Under the pieces are notes generated by a model. It saw nothing but the letters and a program-made list of their open reading frames with translations. It was not told where the DNA came from and did not search any database. 43,537 bases of DNA from the NCBI GenBank assembly GCA_028877145.1, contig JAGWOX010000003.1:1-43537 (forward strand), in the 5' to 3' direction. Position 1 is the first letter of the stretch, and every line of letters starts with the position of its first letter. Shown piece after piece: positions 27,439-37,422 of the stretch. The position numbers were made by a program, and so were the translations under genes. The stretch comes from Acidobacteriota bacterium. Its GTDB lineage: Bacteria > Acidobacteriota > Terriglobia > Acidiferrales > UBA7541.

Positions 27439-29097
27439 ATGACTCGCTGCCGAATTGCCTGTCTGCTGCTTGCCACCTGGGTTCTCACCGCGGTCCCCGC
27501 GGCCCGCGCCCAAACACAGCCACTGCCCGCTCGGCTTCCGGCCGATACCGTCCTCTACCTCTATTCGCGTGGCACCGATTCGATCGCGCCGGCGAGCGCC
27601 AATCCCCTCGCGCGCCTGTGGAGCGATCCCGGCTTCGCGCCCGCGCGCCGCTTGATCGAGCAAGCCTTTTTCGATTCCGTCGCCCGGAATCCACGACTCG
27701 CTCGCATTCCACAACGGGACCTCGATGCGCTGCTCGCTCGCCCTGCCGTTTTCGGCATCCGGCTCACCGAACAGCCGGCACCGAAAAGCGAAGGGCAATC
27801 GACCGGTCGAGGCTTCCTGGTAGTTGAGGCAGGCGCGAAGATTGCGGCGCAGGTGCGCGCGGTGCTCGTCAGCGCTGACCCCAAGGCCGCCGGCCACATG
27901 CGGATCACGCCCTCCGGTTATTTGGTTTTTTCCCAGGACCCGGCGACGCTCGCCGAACTCGCGAAGCGCTTCGGCTCCGCCACCTCGGCCGCGTCGTCCT
28001 CGCTCGCCTCTCTCGCCGCCTATCGTGACTCGCTCGCCGAACTCGCCGGCAGCCCCACGCTCGAATTTTTCCTGCGCGTTCCGGCGATGGCGATGCTCCA
28101 TCCGCAGACGCAGCCCGGTTTCGATACCGGCGCGTTCCTTCGCACGCTCCATCTCGAACGCGTGCACCTGCTCTGCGGCTCGCTCGACCTCAACGCTCCC
28201 GCCTCTCTCGGGCATTTCGCGATTCTCGGCGATACAGCGCCCGGCAGCCTTTTCGATTTCTTCGGGCCCGACACCGCATCGTTCTCCACGCTAGAGGCCG
28301 CGCCCGCATCGGCTTCCTACGTCGTGAACCGGCTCGATATAGGAGCGGTGCTCTCGATCATCGTCGATGCTTTCTCGGCCGCGTTGCCGCCGGATCAGTC
28401 CGCCCGCCTGAAAATGATTTCCGGCTTGCTATCCACCGCCATCGTCCCCGCCCTCGGTGGCGAGTACGCCGCCATCACGCCCCACCCCGGCCCGGGGCGC
28501 GATCAGCTCTACGCGATGACGGTTCATTCACAGCAAGCCTCGGAACTTTTCGAATCCACGCTCGCCCCATTCGTCGAGCCGGCGGGCAGCGACGGCACGA
28601 TTCGCTATTTCCGCTTTCCGCGAAAACCTCCGGAGCAGGCGCCGGCGAAAACCGACGACCCGCCCGGCGCCCAAAGCGCCAGCGGGAGTGCGCGCAAGCC
28701 CGTCCCGTCGTTCATTGCGCTTACGCCGCATCTGCTGCTGATGAGCCATGACGAGGCGCTCGTGCGGCAAGTCGCTCATGAGGTCACTTCCTCCGCGCCG
28801 CCGCCCGGTCTTTCGGCCGTTCCCGAATTTCGCGCCGCCCGCGCCGCGATGCCCGCCCAGCTCCTGAGCTTCTTCTACATGAATCTCCAAGGCATCGACT
28901 GGACCAAGAGGTTGGAGCAGGCCGCGGCCAGCGCGGCCCGTGAGAAGAAGGATCCTCGCGCCGCCGCACGCATCGCGGCGCTCGCCAAATGGGCGCGCGA
29001 AGGAGGCAGCGCCGTGCTGGCCCGCCACCTGCACCTGTTCGTGGTCGGAGGCTGGAAAGACGCCCAAGGCGTCCATTGGCGCGGCGATATTCACTAG
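27439..29097 (+). CDS. Secreted/periplasmic protein, uncharacterised
   Basis: Signal peptide MTRCRIACLLLATWVLTAVPAARAQ at 27439 inside a longer ORF; codon-like GC3 bias. Confidence 0.65.
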   Translation: MTRCRIACLLLATWVLTAVPAARAQTQPLPARLPADTVLYLYSRGTDSIAPASANPLARLWSDPGFAPARRLIEQAFFDSVARNPRLARIPQRDLDALLARPAVFGIRLTEQPAPKSEGQSTGRGFLVVEAGAKIAAQVRAVLVSADPKAAGHMRITPSGYLVFSQDPATLAELAKRFGSATSAASSSLASLAAYRDSLAELAGSPTLEFFLRVPAMAMLHPQTQPGFDTGAFLRTLHLERVHLLCGSLDLNAPASLGHFAILGDTAPGSLFDFFGPDTASFSTLEAAPASASYVVNRLDIGAVLSIIVDAFSAALPPDQSARLKMISGLLSTAIVPALGGEYAAITPHPGPGRDQLYAMTVHSQQASELFESTLAPFVEPAGSDGTIRYFRFPRKPPEQAPAKTDDPPGAQSASGSARKPVPSFIALTPHLLLMSHDEALVRQVAHEVTSSAPPPGLSAVPEFRAARAAMPAQLLSFFYMNLQGIDWTKRLEQAAASAAREKKDPRAAARIAALAKWAREGGSAVLARHLHLFVVGGWKDAQGVHWRGDIH

Positions 29098-29174
29098 AAC
29101 TAACCCGCCGCAAATGATTCCAAACGAGGCCGCCGAAATCGCCGGCGGCCGCTACGACCGCGGAGAAGAACCAG

Positions 29175-30341
29175 ATGAAAATGGAGCCCTTCGCTCTCGA
29201 ACGCTGGATGACGACCTGGGAAACAAAGGTCCAATACGACATCGCGGAAAGCGGTATCCTCCCGCTGCGCATCCACGATCTCCTCGATTTACTGCCGGAG
29301 AGCGAGCGCCCGGCCGCGCTCTCCTCGCTCGTCGATCTCCGGCTCGGCTATTCGGAGGCCTGCGGCACCGCCGAGCTGCGCTCGCTGCTCGCCTCCACGT
29401 ATAAGGATTGCTCTCCGGAAAACATCCTCATCACCACCGGCGCGATCGAGGCGAATTTCCTGCTCTTCAACATTCTGCTTGAGCCAGGCGATCACGTCGT
29501 CGCCTGCTATCCCGCCTACCAACAGCTCTACAGCGTGCCACGCGGCATCGGCTGCGATGTCGCGCTCTGGAATGTCCGCGCCGAAAACGGTTTCCGCTTC
29601 GATCTGGGTGACCTCGAAAAACTCGTCACGCCCAAGACGCGTCTGATCGTCGTCAACACGCCGCACAATCCCACCGGCGCGATGCTCTCGGAAGCGGATC
29701 TGCGCCGCGTTTATGCGCTGGCCGAATCGGTTGGCGCGAAGGTGCTCTGCGACGAAGCCTATCGGTGGCTCACCGTTCCCGGGGGCGACCCATTCGCTCC
29801 CCCAATGTTTGATCTCGGCCCGCGCGGCATCAGCGTCGGCACGCTCTCGAAACCGTTCGGCCTTCCCGGCCTGCGCATCGGCTGGATTGCCGCACGTGGC
29901 GACATCCCCGCGCGCTGCTGGGCCATGCGCGATTACGTCTCGTTGAGCCCCGGTCGCCTGAACGACGCGCTTGCGATTCTGGCCATGCGCCATCGCGAAA
30001 AAATTTTCGAGCGCAATCTGCGCATCATCACCGCGAATCTGGCTGAAGCGAATCGCTGGTTCGCCGAGCACGCCGGCGTGATTTCCTGGAATCCGCCGAG
30101 CGGCGGCCTGCTCGCGCTCGCCCGCTACAATCTCGACATTCCCTCGCTCGAACTCTCCAACCGCCTCGCCGAGCGCTACAGCGTCATGCTCGCTCCCGGC
30201 TCCGCCTTCGGCTTCGAGCATCATCTGCGCATCGGCATCGGCCAGGACCCGTCCGTCTTCGCCACTGGCCTCCAGCGGGCCGCCGTTTGCTTCGCCGAGG
30301 TCGCCGGAAAGCGCCCGGCCGCGGCCGCCCATTCCGAATGA
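29175..30341 (+). CDS. PLP-dependent aminotransferase, class I/II
   Basis: GYSEACGTAELRSLLA, NTPHNPTGAMLSEADL, CDEAYRWL, GTLSKPFGLPGLRIGW. Confidence 0.93.
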   Translation: MKMEPFALERWMTTWETKVQYDIAESGILPLRIHDLLDLLPESERPAALSSLVDLRLGYSEACGTAELRSLLASTYKDCSPENILITTGAIEANFLLFNILLEPGDHVVACYPAYQQLYSVPRGIGCDVALWNVRAENGFRFDLGDLEKLVTPKTRLIVVNTPHNPTGAMLSEADLRRVYALAESVGAKVLCDEAYRWLTVPGGDPFAPPMFDLGPRGISVGTLSKPFGLPGLRIGWIAARGDIPARCWAMRDYVSLSPGRLNDALAILAMRHREKIFERNLRIITANLAEANRWFAEHAGVISWNPPSGGLLALARYNLDIPSLELSNRLAERYSVMLAPGSAFGFEHHLRIGIGQDPSVFATGLQRAAVCFAEVAGKRPAAAAHSE

Positions 30342-31369
30342 CATTGCTCCCGGCCGGGAAAGCATCCATTGTGACCTCGAACTTCCGCATCGATCGCAAG
30401 GAGCTGCACGCGTGGCGCAAGGAAATCCTCCGCGCCGAGCGCCGGATCCGCCCCTATGTCCGCGAAACGCCCGTGGATCTTTCGCGCTCGCTTGGAGGTC
30501 CCTCCGGCGCGCGTCTCTACCTGAAGCTCGAGCATCTCCAGCACACCGGCTCCTTCAAGCTCCGCGGCGCGGTGAACAAGATGCTTTCGCTTTCGAAGCG
30601 CGAGCGCGCTCGCGGCGTTGTCGCCGCCTCTTCCGGCAATCACGGCATCGCCGTCTGCCACGCCGCCGCCCAACTGGGCGTTCGCGCCACCATCTGCATG
30701 CCTCGCGGCGCGGCCGGCGTGAAAGTTCGCCTGATCCGCTCGCTCGGAGGTCACATCGTTTTCCATGGCCACAACACGCTCGACGCCGAGCGCAAGGCCC
30801 GCGAACTCGCCGCCGAAGACGGTCTCGCCATCGTCCCGCCCTACAACGATTCCGCGGTCATCGCCGGCCAGGGAACGATCGGCATCGAACTCGCGCGCCA
30901 GATTCGCCCGCTCGACGCCGTTTTCGTTGCGGTCGGCGGAGGAGGTTTGATCGGCGGCATCGCCGCGTACCTGAAATCCGTCAGCCCGCGAACAACGATC
31001 GTCGGTTGCTGGCCGCGCAATTCGCGCGTCCTCTACGAATCGATTCGCGCCGGCCGCATCCTGGAATATCCCGAGCAGCCGACCATTTCCGACGGCACCG
31101 CCGGCGGCATCGAGCCCGGATCGATCACGTTTCCGCTCACCCGCGCCCTCATCGATCGCCATGTGCTCGTGTGGGAACGGGAAATCTGGCATGCGATGCG
31201 ACTGCTTCTCGAAGAGGAACGCTGGCTGGTTGAAGGCGCTGCTGGAGTGGCCCTGGCCGCTTTCTTGCGCGAACGCCCAGCCTACGCACGCAAGAACGTG
31301 GCTGTCCTCCTGTGCGGCCGCAATATTTCTCCTGAAAAAGCCGCCAAAATCTGGAAAATGGGATCGTGA
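30338..31369 (+). CDS. Threonine/serine dehydratase-family PLP enzyme
   Basis: LEHLQHTGSFKLRGAVNKM, AASSGNHGIAVCHAAAQLG, VGGGGLIGGIA; ATGA overlap with the upstream stop. Confidence 0.9.
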   Translation: MTLLPAGKASIVTSNFRIDRKELHAWRKEILRAERRIRPYVRETPVDLSRSLGGPSGARLYLKLEHLQHTGSFKLRGAVNKMLSLSKRERARGVVAASSGNHGIAVCHAAAQLGVRATICMPRGAAGVKVRLIRSLGGHIVFHGHNTLDAERKARELAAEDGLAIVPPYNDSAVIAGQGTIGIELARQIRPLDAVFVAVGGGGLIGGIAAYLKSVSPRTTIVGCWPRNSRVLYESIRAGRILEYPEQPTISDGTAGGIEPGSITFPLTRALIDRHVLVWEREIWHAMRLLLEEERWLVEGAAGVALAAFLRERPAYARKNVAVLLCGRNISPEKAAKIWKMGS

Positions 31370-32661
31370 ACCGATCTTCCCATCCGGCGCGCCGCGCGAA
31401 TCGATTGGCGGAAGCCGCTCGAATCGGGAGGGCGCCGGTCGAGCGCGCGAAGCGTTCGCCGTCCGTCTCGCGCCTCGCCATTTTTGTCCTCGCCGCCCTG
31501 GGCCTCGTGCTCTCCGCGCATTCGCAGCGGTCTACGCCCGCGGGACCCAAGTTGAGCTTTGCCCACGGCGGCAATGCCGCCGAGGTTCCGATGGAACTGG
31601 CCTCGAACGCTATCTTCGTCCCTGTGCGAATTGGCGAGGGCCGTTCATTGAGCTGGCTGCTCGACGCCGCCTCGCCGGGCACCGCCGCCGAGGCCGCAAT
31701 CTTCGCCCAATCTTCCGCAGGCCAGGCGGCAAACACCCCCGTTCTCGCCCTGCCTGGCCTCGAAATACGCGAAACCGCGCTCGAAACTCGGTCCTTCGAT
31801 TCGCTCGGTCCGTGGTACGGCCAGCGAGTCAGCGGCATCGTCGGCGACGATGTGCTCGATCACCTCGTCGTTCAACTCGACTATGCCCGCCGCTCGATCG
31901 AACTCTACGATCCCGCCGCCTACACCGAACCTCACCACGCCGAAAAGCTGCCGATTCAATGGGTCGACGGCCTTCCGGCGGTTCGCGCCCAACTCCGGTT
32001 CGGTGGCCGCACGGTGGAAGGCGATTTCGCCCTGAACACGGGCGGCAACGCCGCCGTTGCCGTTTCGCCCCAATTTCTCGCCGCACAGCGCATGTATCCC
32101 TATCGCGGCAGGACGATCCCAGGCACAGTTTTCAGCGCATCGGGCGACGAGGCCGTAGCGTTCGTCCCCGGAGAATGGCTGCAATTGGGCCACTCGCGCA
32201 TCCTCGCGCCGCCCGTCGCGATCGAAAGTGCGGCAAGCACGCCGTTCGGTCCTGGTGTCCGCAAGCGTAATAAGAAGGACGCGCTTGCCGGCTGGATTGG
32301 CGGCGCCATCCTCAGCAAATTCGAGCTGGTCCTCGATTTCCCCAAGAACCGCATCCTGCTCGCCCCGAATCGCAATTTCGTTCTCCCCATCGAAACCGAC
32401 GCCAGCGGGGCCACCATCACCGCTGCGGGACCCGCGCTGGACCGCTTTGAGGTACACGCCGTCAGCCCCGGCTCGCCTGCCGCCGAGGCCGGCCTCGAGC
32501 CTGGCGACCAGATCGCCTGGGTCGATAGCGACCCCGCTTCGAATCTCACTCTGGATCAGATCCGCGAAATCCTCAGCAGCCCCGGCCACTCCCCGGTCCT
32601 CGTGGTCCGCCGCTTTGGCAAAGAACAGAAAATTGCCCTACACCTGCGCCCGCTCTTCTAG
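31366..32661 (+). CDS. Retropepsin-like plus PDZ-domain protein with degenerate catalytic motifs
   Basis: Two aspartyl-protease-like lobes (LLDAASPG; FALNTGGN) and C-terminal PDZ (VSPGSPAAEAGLEPGDQIAWVD); GTGA overlap with the upstream gene. Confidence 0.75.
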   Translation: MNRSSHPARRANRLAEAARIGRAPVERAKRSPSVSRLAIFVLAALGLVLSAHSQRSTPAGPKLSFAHGGNAAEVPMELASNAIFVPVRIGEGRSLSWLLDAASPGTAAEAAIFAQSSAGQAANTPVLALPGLEIRETALETRSFDSLGPWYGQRVSGIVGDDVLDHLVVQLDYARRSIELYDPAAYTEPHHAEKLPIQWVDGLPAVRAQLRFGGRTVEGDFALNTGGNAAVAVSPQFLAAQRMYPYRGRTIPGTVFSASGDEAVAFVPGEWLQLGHSRILAPPVAIESAASTPFGPGVRKRNKKDALAGWIGGAILSKFELVLDFPKNRILLAPNRNFVLPIETDASGATITAAGPALDRFEVHAVSPGSPAAEAGLEPGDQIAWVDSDPASNLTLDQIREILSSPGHSPVLVVRRFGKEQKIALHLRPLF

Positions 32662-32763
32662 CCCTCGCCCCATTTCGCATTTGACTACCCAGGAAACCGG
32701 GCCCTATACTCGCCGACTCTCTTGTGGCGGAAAACCTGCGATTTGCCAAAGGAGTGTAAATTC

Positions 32764-33069
32764 ATGGCGTTCACACACGCCGCCAAACAGGAGTTCATTC
32801 CACCCGGCACGATCCGTGAAGTAAAAGTCGAGCAGCGAACCATCGCTGTAGCCAACGTCGACGGACGCTTCTACGCCATCGATAACACCTGCCTCCACCG
32901 CGGTGGCCCACTGGGCCAAGGCGACCTGCAAGGTTGCGTGGTCACCTGCCCATGGCACGGCTGGCAGTATGACGTCGCCAGCGGCCGTGTCACCTTCAAC
33001 CCGGAGATGAAGCTCGCCACGTTTCCTGTCGAACTCCGCGATGGGGAAATCTGGGTAGATATAGGCTAA
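32764..33069 (+). CDS. Rieske [2Fe-2S] ferredoxin-like protein
   Basis: NTCLHRGGPLGQG and CPWHGWQYDVASG ligand motifs. Confidence 0.94.
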   Translation: MAFTHAAKQEFIPPGTIREVKVEQRTIAVANVDGRFYAIDNTCLHRGGPLGQGDLQGCVVTCPWHGWQYDVASGRVTFNPEMKLATFPVELRDGEIWVDIG

Positions 33070-33198
33070 CGCTCGGCTTGCCAACCGCCTCTGGTCAGAC
33101 CACTATTCGCTTTTTCGTCGCCTAAAAGCTAAAAGTTGTACCGATTTCCTTTTCCCTGGGCTCAAGAGCGTGTATATTCCGCCAGACACGGAGCCCTG

Positions 33199-33654
33199 AT
33201 GGAACAAACGGTCGAGCGGCGGTATTGGATCCTGTCTTCCGATCCCCGCCAATATCATTGGGATACCCTGTTCGTGAAGGGGAAGGAGATGTGGCGCGGG
33301 GCTGGCTCGCGTCCGCCCGTGACGCGCGTGGTTAAGCAGATGAGGCGGGGCGACCGCGTCCTCGCCTACCACGGCACGCCCGATCGCTGGGTCTATGCGC
33401 TCGCCGAAGTCACCCGCGACCCTTACGTCGATCCCGGCGACCCGGCCAGCAAGGCCATGATCATCGACCTGCGCGCTCTCGAGCGCCTGCCGCGCCCCGT
33501 GCGCCTGGCCGACATCAAAGTGAATCCCCTCCTGCGCCACATGAAATTCCTGAAAAACCCCCGCATCCCCATCTCGGCCCTCACCGAACCCGAATACCGC
33601 GAAATCCTCCGCATGGGCGGCATAGTCCCCACCCCCGGCATGCCGTTGCCCTAG
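33199..33654 (+). CDS. EVE-domain protein
   Basis: RRYWILSSDPRQYHWDTLF...WRGAGSRPPVTRVVKQMRRGDRVLAYHGTPDRWVYALAEVTRDPYVDP; ISALTEPEYREIL. Confidence 0.85.
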   Translation: MEQTVERRYWILSSDPRQYHWDTLFVKGKEMWRGAGSRPPVTRVVKQMRRGDRVLAYHGTPDRWVYALAEVTRDPYVDPGDPASKAMIIDLRALERLPRPVRLADIKVNPLLRHMKFLKNPRIPISALTEPEYREILRMGGIVPTPGMPLP

Positions 33655-33749
33655 CTGCCCGCCATGCCACGGACGGCCTCCTCCCTCCCGTGAGCCAGTG
33701 CCCTCGGCTCCAAGCCCGCGCTGTGCTAGCGTGGAGTGCGGAGAATTCG

Positions 33750-34664
33750 ATGCCGGAAATTGCCGAAGTCGAAACCGTTGCCCGTGGCCTGCGCCCCTTA
33801 GCCGGCCGCCGCATCCTTGCCGTCCGCTTCGGCAAAACCGATTTCATCGACCAGCCCGACCGCATCGAAACCTTGCTTCCCGGCAGCCGCGTTATCGAAG
33901 TCCGGCGCCACGGCAAGATGCTCCTCTTCCGGATGGAACCCGCCGTGCCGTCGCCGAATCCCGCCATGGCTCCGATCTGGCTGATCGTTCATCTCGGAAT
34001 GACCGGCCAGCTCGTTCTGCACGAAGCCGCACGACCCGCCGCGCCGCACACCCACGTCTGGTTCACGCTCGACGACGGCCGCGAGCTTCGCTACACGGAT
34101 ATTCGGCGCTTCGGCCACATGCGCATCGCCTCGCCCGAGGAGCTCACCACGCTCGTCGCCCCGCTCGGCGCCGATCCGCTCGAATTGACCGTAGCCGAAC
34201 TCCGCCGCAGGCTCGGCACGCGCCACGCGCGCGTGAAGGCGCTGCTGCTCGATCAGCATGTGTTGCGCGGCCTCGGCAACATTTATGCCGACGAGAGCCT
34301 CTGGCGCGCCCGTCTGCATCCGATGCGGCAAGGATCCGACTTGAGTGAGGAAGAAATGGGACGCCTCTGGCGAGCGATTCGCTCTGTAGTGAGCGAAGCC
34401 ATCCGCCTCGGCGGCACATCGATCTCCGACTACGTCGACGCGCTCGGCCGCCGCGGCGGCTATCAGAAACGCCTGCGCGTCTATCGCCGCCACGGCCGCC
34501 GCTGCGCACGCTGCAGCGCCACCATCGAGCGCGTGATCGTCGCCGGCCGCGGCACGCATTTCTGCCCGCGCTGCCAGCCCGCGCCTCGCCCCGCGCGCGC
34601 GTCACGACACTCCCGCGCCGCTTCCGCAAAAAAGAGGCTGCATCCCGCGCCCCGCCTGCGTTAG
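33750..34664 (+). CDS. mutM: Formamidopyrimidine-DNA glycosylase
   Basis: MPEIAEVETVARGL, LGADPLELT, LLLDQHVLRGLGNIYADESLWRARLHP, zinc finger CARCSATIERVIVAGRGTHFCPRCQ. Confidence 0.95.
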   Translation: MPEIAEVETVARGLRPLAGRRILAVRFGKTDFIDQPDRIETLLPGSRVIEVRRHGKMLLFRMEPAVPSPNPAMAPIWLIVHLGMTGQLVLHEAARPAAPHTHVWFTLDDGRELRYTDIRRFGHMRIASPEELTTLVAPLGADPLELTVAELRRRLGTRHARVKALLLDQHVLRGLGNIYADESLWRARLHPMRQGSDLSEEEMGRLWRAIRSVVSEAIRLGGTSISDYVDALGRRGGYQKRLRVYRRHGRRCARCSATIERVIVAGRGTHFCPRCQPAPRPARASRHSRAASAKKRLHPAPRLR

Positions 34665-34808
34665 AGTCTGCGACGTGGCATCCCCGTTTTTTGAAAGGCA
34701 CGGCTTCACAGCTTGCGGTGTAACGGGTCTCCATTTGCACGGCTCTAATCGTTGACGGCAGCTCTTGCCGGTTGCCACACACGCTCGAAAGAAAGGAAAA
34801 CCGGACCC

Positions 34809-36332
34809 ATGTCCACACGCCGATACCTGCTTGGCGTTGTCGTGATTGCGCTTGCCGCTGGCGCCGGGCTTGCCAGCCTGCGCGCTCAGCAGCCCGCGGC
34901 CAGCCCCTATCTCGATACCGACCGGAAAATTCTCGACGAGGTCAAGGATCACAACCAGATCATGGCCAATCTCGGGTATCTCTCCGACATGATTGGCCCG
35001 CGCCTCACCGGCAGCTCGAATCTCGACAAGGCGAACCATTGGACCGCCGACAAATTTCGCGAGTACGGCCTCGCGAACGTTCACCTGGAACCGTGGACCA
35101 TCGACCATGCCTGGTATCGCGGCACCGCCGAGGCGCGCATCGTCAGCCCAGCCGTTCACCCCATCAGTCTCGCCGCCGAAGGCTGGTCGCCTGGCACGAA
35201 AGGCGCCGTACACGGACCGGTTGTCTACGTGGAAGCGAAAAATGAGCAGGAACTCGACGCGTATCGCGGCAAACTGAAAAACGCCATCGTTATCACTTCG
35301 CCACCGCCCAAGGTCCCCGGTCCCTACCAGGCGCCCGAACAGCCCGAAGAGCGTCCCTATCATCCTCCGTTCGAGCTGCCCGCGTTCCTCATGCCGCAAA
35401 AGCCGGGCCAGCCCAAGCAGCCCTCCCCGTTCGAGTTTTTCCGCAAGGAAACGGCGTTCTTCAAGCAAGAGGGCGTCGCCGTCATCCTTCGCGATTCCTT
35501 CAAGCCGGATGCCTTGCTCACAATGACGGGAGAAGGCGGCTCGGATTTTCACATCGGCCCGCTGCCTGTCGCCTTCATCCCCCATGAAGATTACCTGCTC
35601 ATCTGGCGCCTGCTGCAGCGCGGGCCGGTCCAGATGGAAGTGAACATCCAGACGTCGTTCAGCCCGAAGCCGGTGACCGTTTACAACACCGTCGCTGAAC
35701 TTCCCGGCGCCGATCCGAATCAAGTCGTTATCATCGGCGCGCATCTCGATTCCTGGGACCTCGCCGAAGGCTCGACCGACAATGGCACCGGTTCGATGGT
35801 CATTCTCGAAGCTGCCCGCGCCCTGAAAGCCCTCGGCATTCAGCCCAAACGCACCATCCGCTTCGTCCTGTTCACCGGAGAAGAAGAGGGCCTGGTCGGC
35901 TCGCGCCGCTATGTCCAAGCGCATCGCGCCGATATGGACAAGATCGACGCCGTTCTCGTTCACGACACCGGTTCCGGCCGCGTTCTCACGCTCGGCCTCC
36001 ACGGCAACTATCAGGACCGCGAGGTCGTCGATCACGTCCTCGCACCGCTTGACGATCTCGGCTTGGGCCTTATCGAGCCGTCTCTTTCGCTCGAATTCGG
36101 CACCGACCATGCTTCCTTCAACGAAGCCGGTGTCCCGGGTTTCTGGTGCGTACAGGACCCCTACAACTATCCGCGCACCCACCATTCCCAGGTCGATACG
36201 TTCGACATGGCAAATCAGGACAACCTCGTCGAGGGTGCGCAAGTCGTCGCCGCCTGGGCGTGGAACACGGCCGAGTGGCCCGAAATGATGCCCCGCATGC
36301 CGCTCTCAAAGGAGCCTAAACTGCCGTTCTAG
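34809..36332 (+). CDS. M28-family metallopeptidase, secreted
   Basis: Signal peptide; [66 protein letters not shown]. Confidence 0.9.
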   Translation: MSTRRYLLGVVVIALAAGAGLASLRAQQPAASPYLDTDRKILDEVKDHNQIMANLGYLSDMIGPRLTGSSNLDKANHWTADKFREYGLANVHLEPWTIDHAWYRGTAEARIVSPAVHPISLAAEGWSPGTKGAVHGPVVYVEAKNEQELDAYRGKLKNAIVITSPPPKVPGPYQAPEQPEERPYHPPFELPAFLMPQKPGQPKQPSPFEFFRKETAFFKQEGVAVILRDSFKPDALLTMTGEGGSDFHIGPLPVAFIPHEDYLLIWRLLQRGPVQMEVNIQTSFSPKPVTVYNTVAELPGADPNQVVIIGAHLDSWDLAEGSTDNGTGSMVILEAARALKALGIQPKRTIRFVLFTGEEEGLVGSRRYVQAHRADMDKIDAVLVHDTGSGRVLTLGLHGNYQDREVVDHVLAPLDDLGLGLIEPSLSLEFGTDHASFNEAGVPGFWCVQDPYNYPRTHHSQVDTFDMANQDNLVEGAQVVAAWAWNTAEWPEMMPRMPLSKEPKLPF

Positions 36333-36351
36333 GGCCAGGTGGCGAACAACG

Positions 36352-36801
36352 ATGCGAGCGGTGGTCCAGCGAGTGAGCCGCGGCCGCGTGACGGTCGATG
36401 GCCGCGTGGTGGGAGAGATCGGCGCCGGGATGGTGGTGTTGGTAGGCGTTGGACGCGACGACACGCCCGAGGCCGCCAGCTATCTCGCCGAGAAGATCGT
36501 GCACTTGCGGATCTTCGAGGACGCCGAAGGCAAGATGAACCGCTCGCTCATCGAAGCCGGGGGTGCTGTACTGGTCGTTTCTCAGTTCACTCTGTACGGC
36601 GACGTGCGCCGTGGGCGCCGCCCGGGTTTCGACCGTGCCGCGCCGCCGGAAGTCGCCAACCGGCTCTACGAGGCGCTCGTCGCCGGCCTGCGTGCGCATC
36701 ACGTTCGCGTCGAAACCGGCGTGTTCCAGGCCCACATGACCGTCGACCTCTCCAACGAAGGTCCCGTCACCATCCTCCTCGACTCCGAAAAGACCTTTTA
36801 G
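36352..36801 (+). CDS. dtd: D-aminoacyl-tRNA deacylase
   Basis: [61 protein letters not shown]. Confidence 0.95.
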   Translation: MRAVVQRVSRGRVTVDGRVVGEIGAGMVVLVGVGRDDTPEAASYLAEKIVHLRIFEDAEGKMNRSLIEAGGAVLVVSQFTLYGDVRRGRRPGFDRAAPPEVANRLYEALVAGLRAHHVRVETGVFQAHMTVDLSNEGPVTILLDSEKTF

Positions 36802-36810
36802 CAATGTGGC

Positions 36811-36828
36811 GGCGGGTTTCAGCCCGCC
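36811..36828. repeat. Intergenic palindrome of the same family
   Basis: GGCGGG-tttcag-CCCGCC followed by 'cattcgcc', resembling GGGCTGCAGCCCgccat at 2451. Confidence 0.55.
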
Positions 36829-36882
36829 ATTCGCCTCATGCTAAAATTCACGCTTGCCCGCGAATTCAGCGCTCCGAAAATC

Positions 36883-37326
36883 ATGACCGCGGCTCAGCCG
36901 ATCATCCGCCCCGCGCGCGCCGAAGACGCCGCGGCCCTCGCGCCGCTCGCCACGCAGCTCGGTTATCCCTCCACCACGGCGGACATCGAATCCCGCCTCG
37001 CCCTCATTCTGCCCGACCCCAATCAACTCGTTGCCGTCGCCGAACTCTCGGGCCAGGTTGTCGGCTGGATTCATGTGGCGCTCTACCTGACGCTCGAATC
37101 CGGCATCGCAGTCGAAATCCGCGGCCTGGTGGTCGAGGAGAAGCGCCGCGGCATGGGCCTCGGCCGCGCCCTGCTTGCGCACGCCGAAGACTGGGCGCGC
37201 CAGCGCGGCGCGCGCGCCGTACGGCTGCGCTCGAATGTCGTCCGCGACGGGGCACACGCCTTCTACCAGCACCTCGGCTACTCGGTCGTCAAGACGCAGC
37301 ACGCTTTCCGAAAGAATCTCGATTGA
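36883..37326 (+). CDS. GNAT-family N-acetyltransferase
   Basis: IRPARAEDAAALAPLATQLGYP...GIAVEIRGLVVEEKRRGMGLGRALLAHAEDWARQRGARAVRLRSN. Start could be 36838. Confidence 0.9.
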   Translation: MTAAQPIIRPARAEDAAALAPLATQLGYPSTTADIESRLALILPDPNQLVAVAELSGQVVGWIHVALYLTLESGIAVEIRGLVVEEKRRGMGLGRALLAHAEDWARQRGARAVRLRSNVVRDGAHAFYQHLGYSVVKTQHAFRKNLD

Positions 37327-37343
37327 GCGCGCCGAACCGCTCT

Positions 37344-37385
37344 TTGACAGCCCTCCGTCATTTCCAGTATTCTGTCGTACAACGA
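37344..37385 (+). promoter_or_regulatory. Promoter with overlapping palindrome upstream of the MarR gene
   Basis: TTGACA (37344-37349), N18, TATTCT (37368-37373), then TCGT-aca-ACGA (37375-37385). Confidence 0.5.
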
Positions 37386-37422
37386 TACTTAGCCTGACGG
37401 AACAGGAGAGGCCCTCGCCGCC

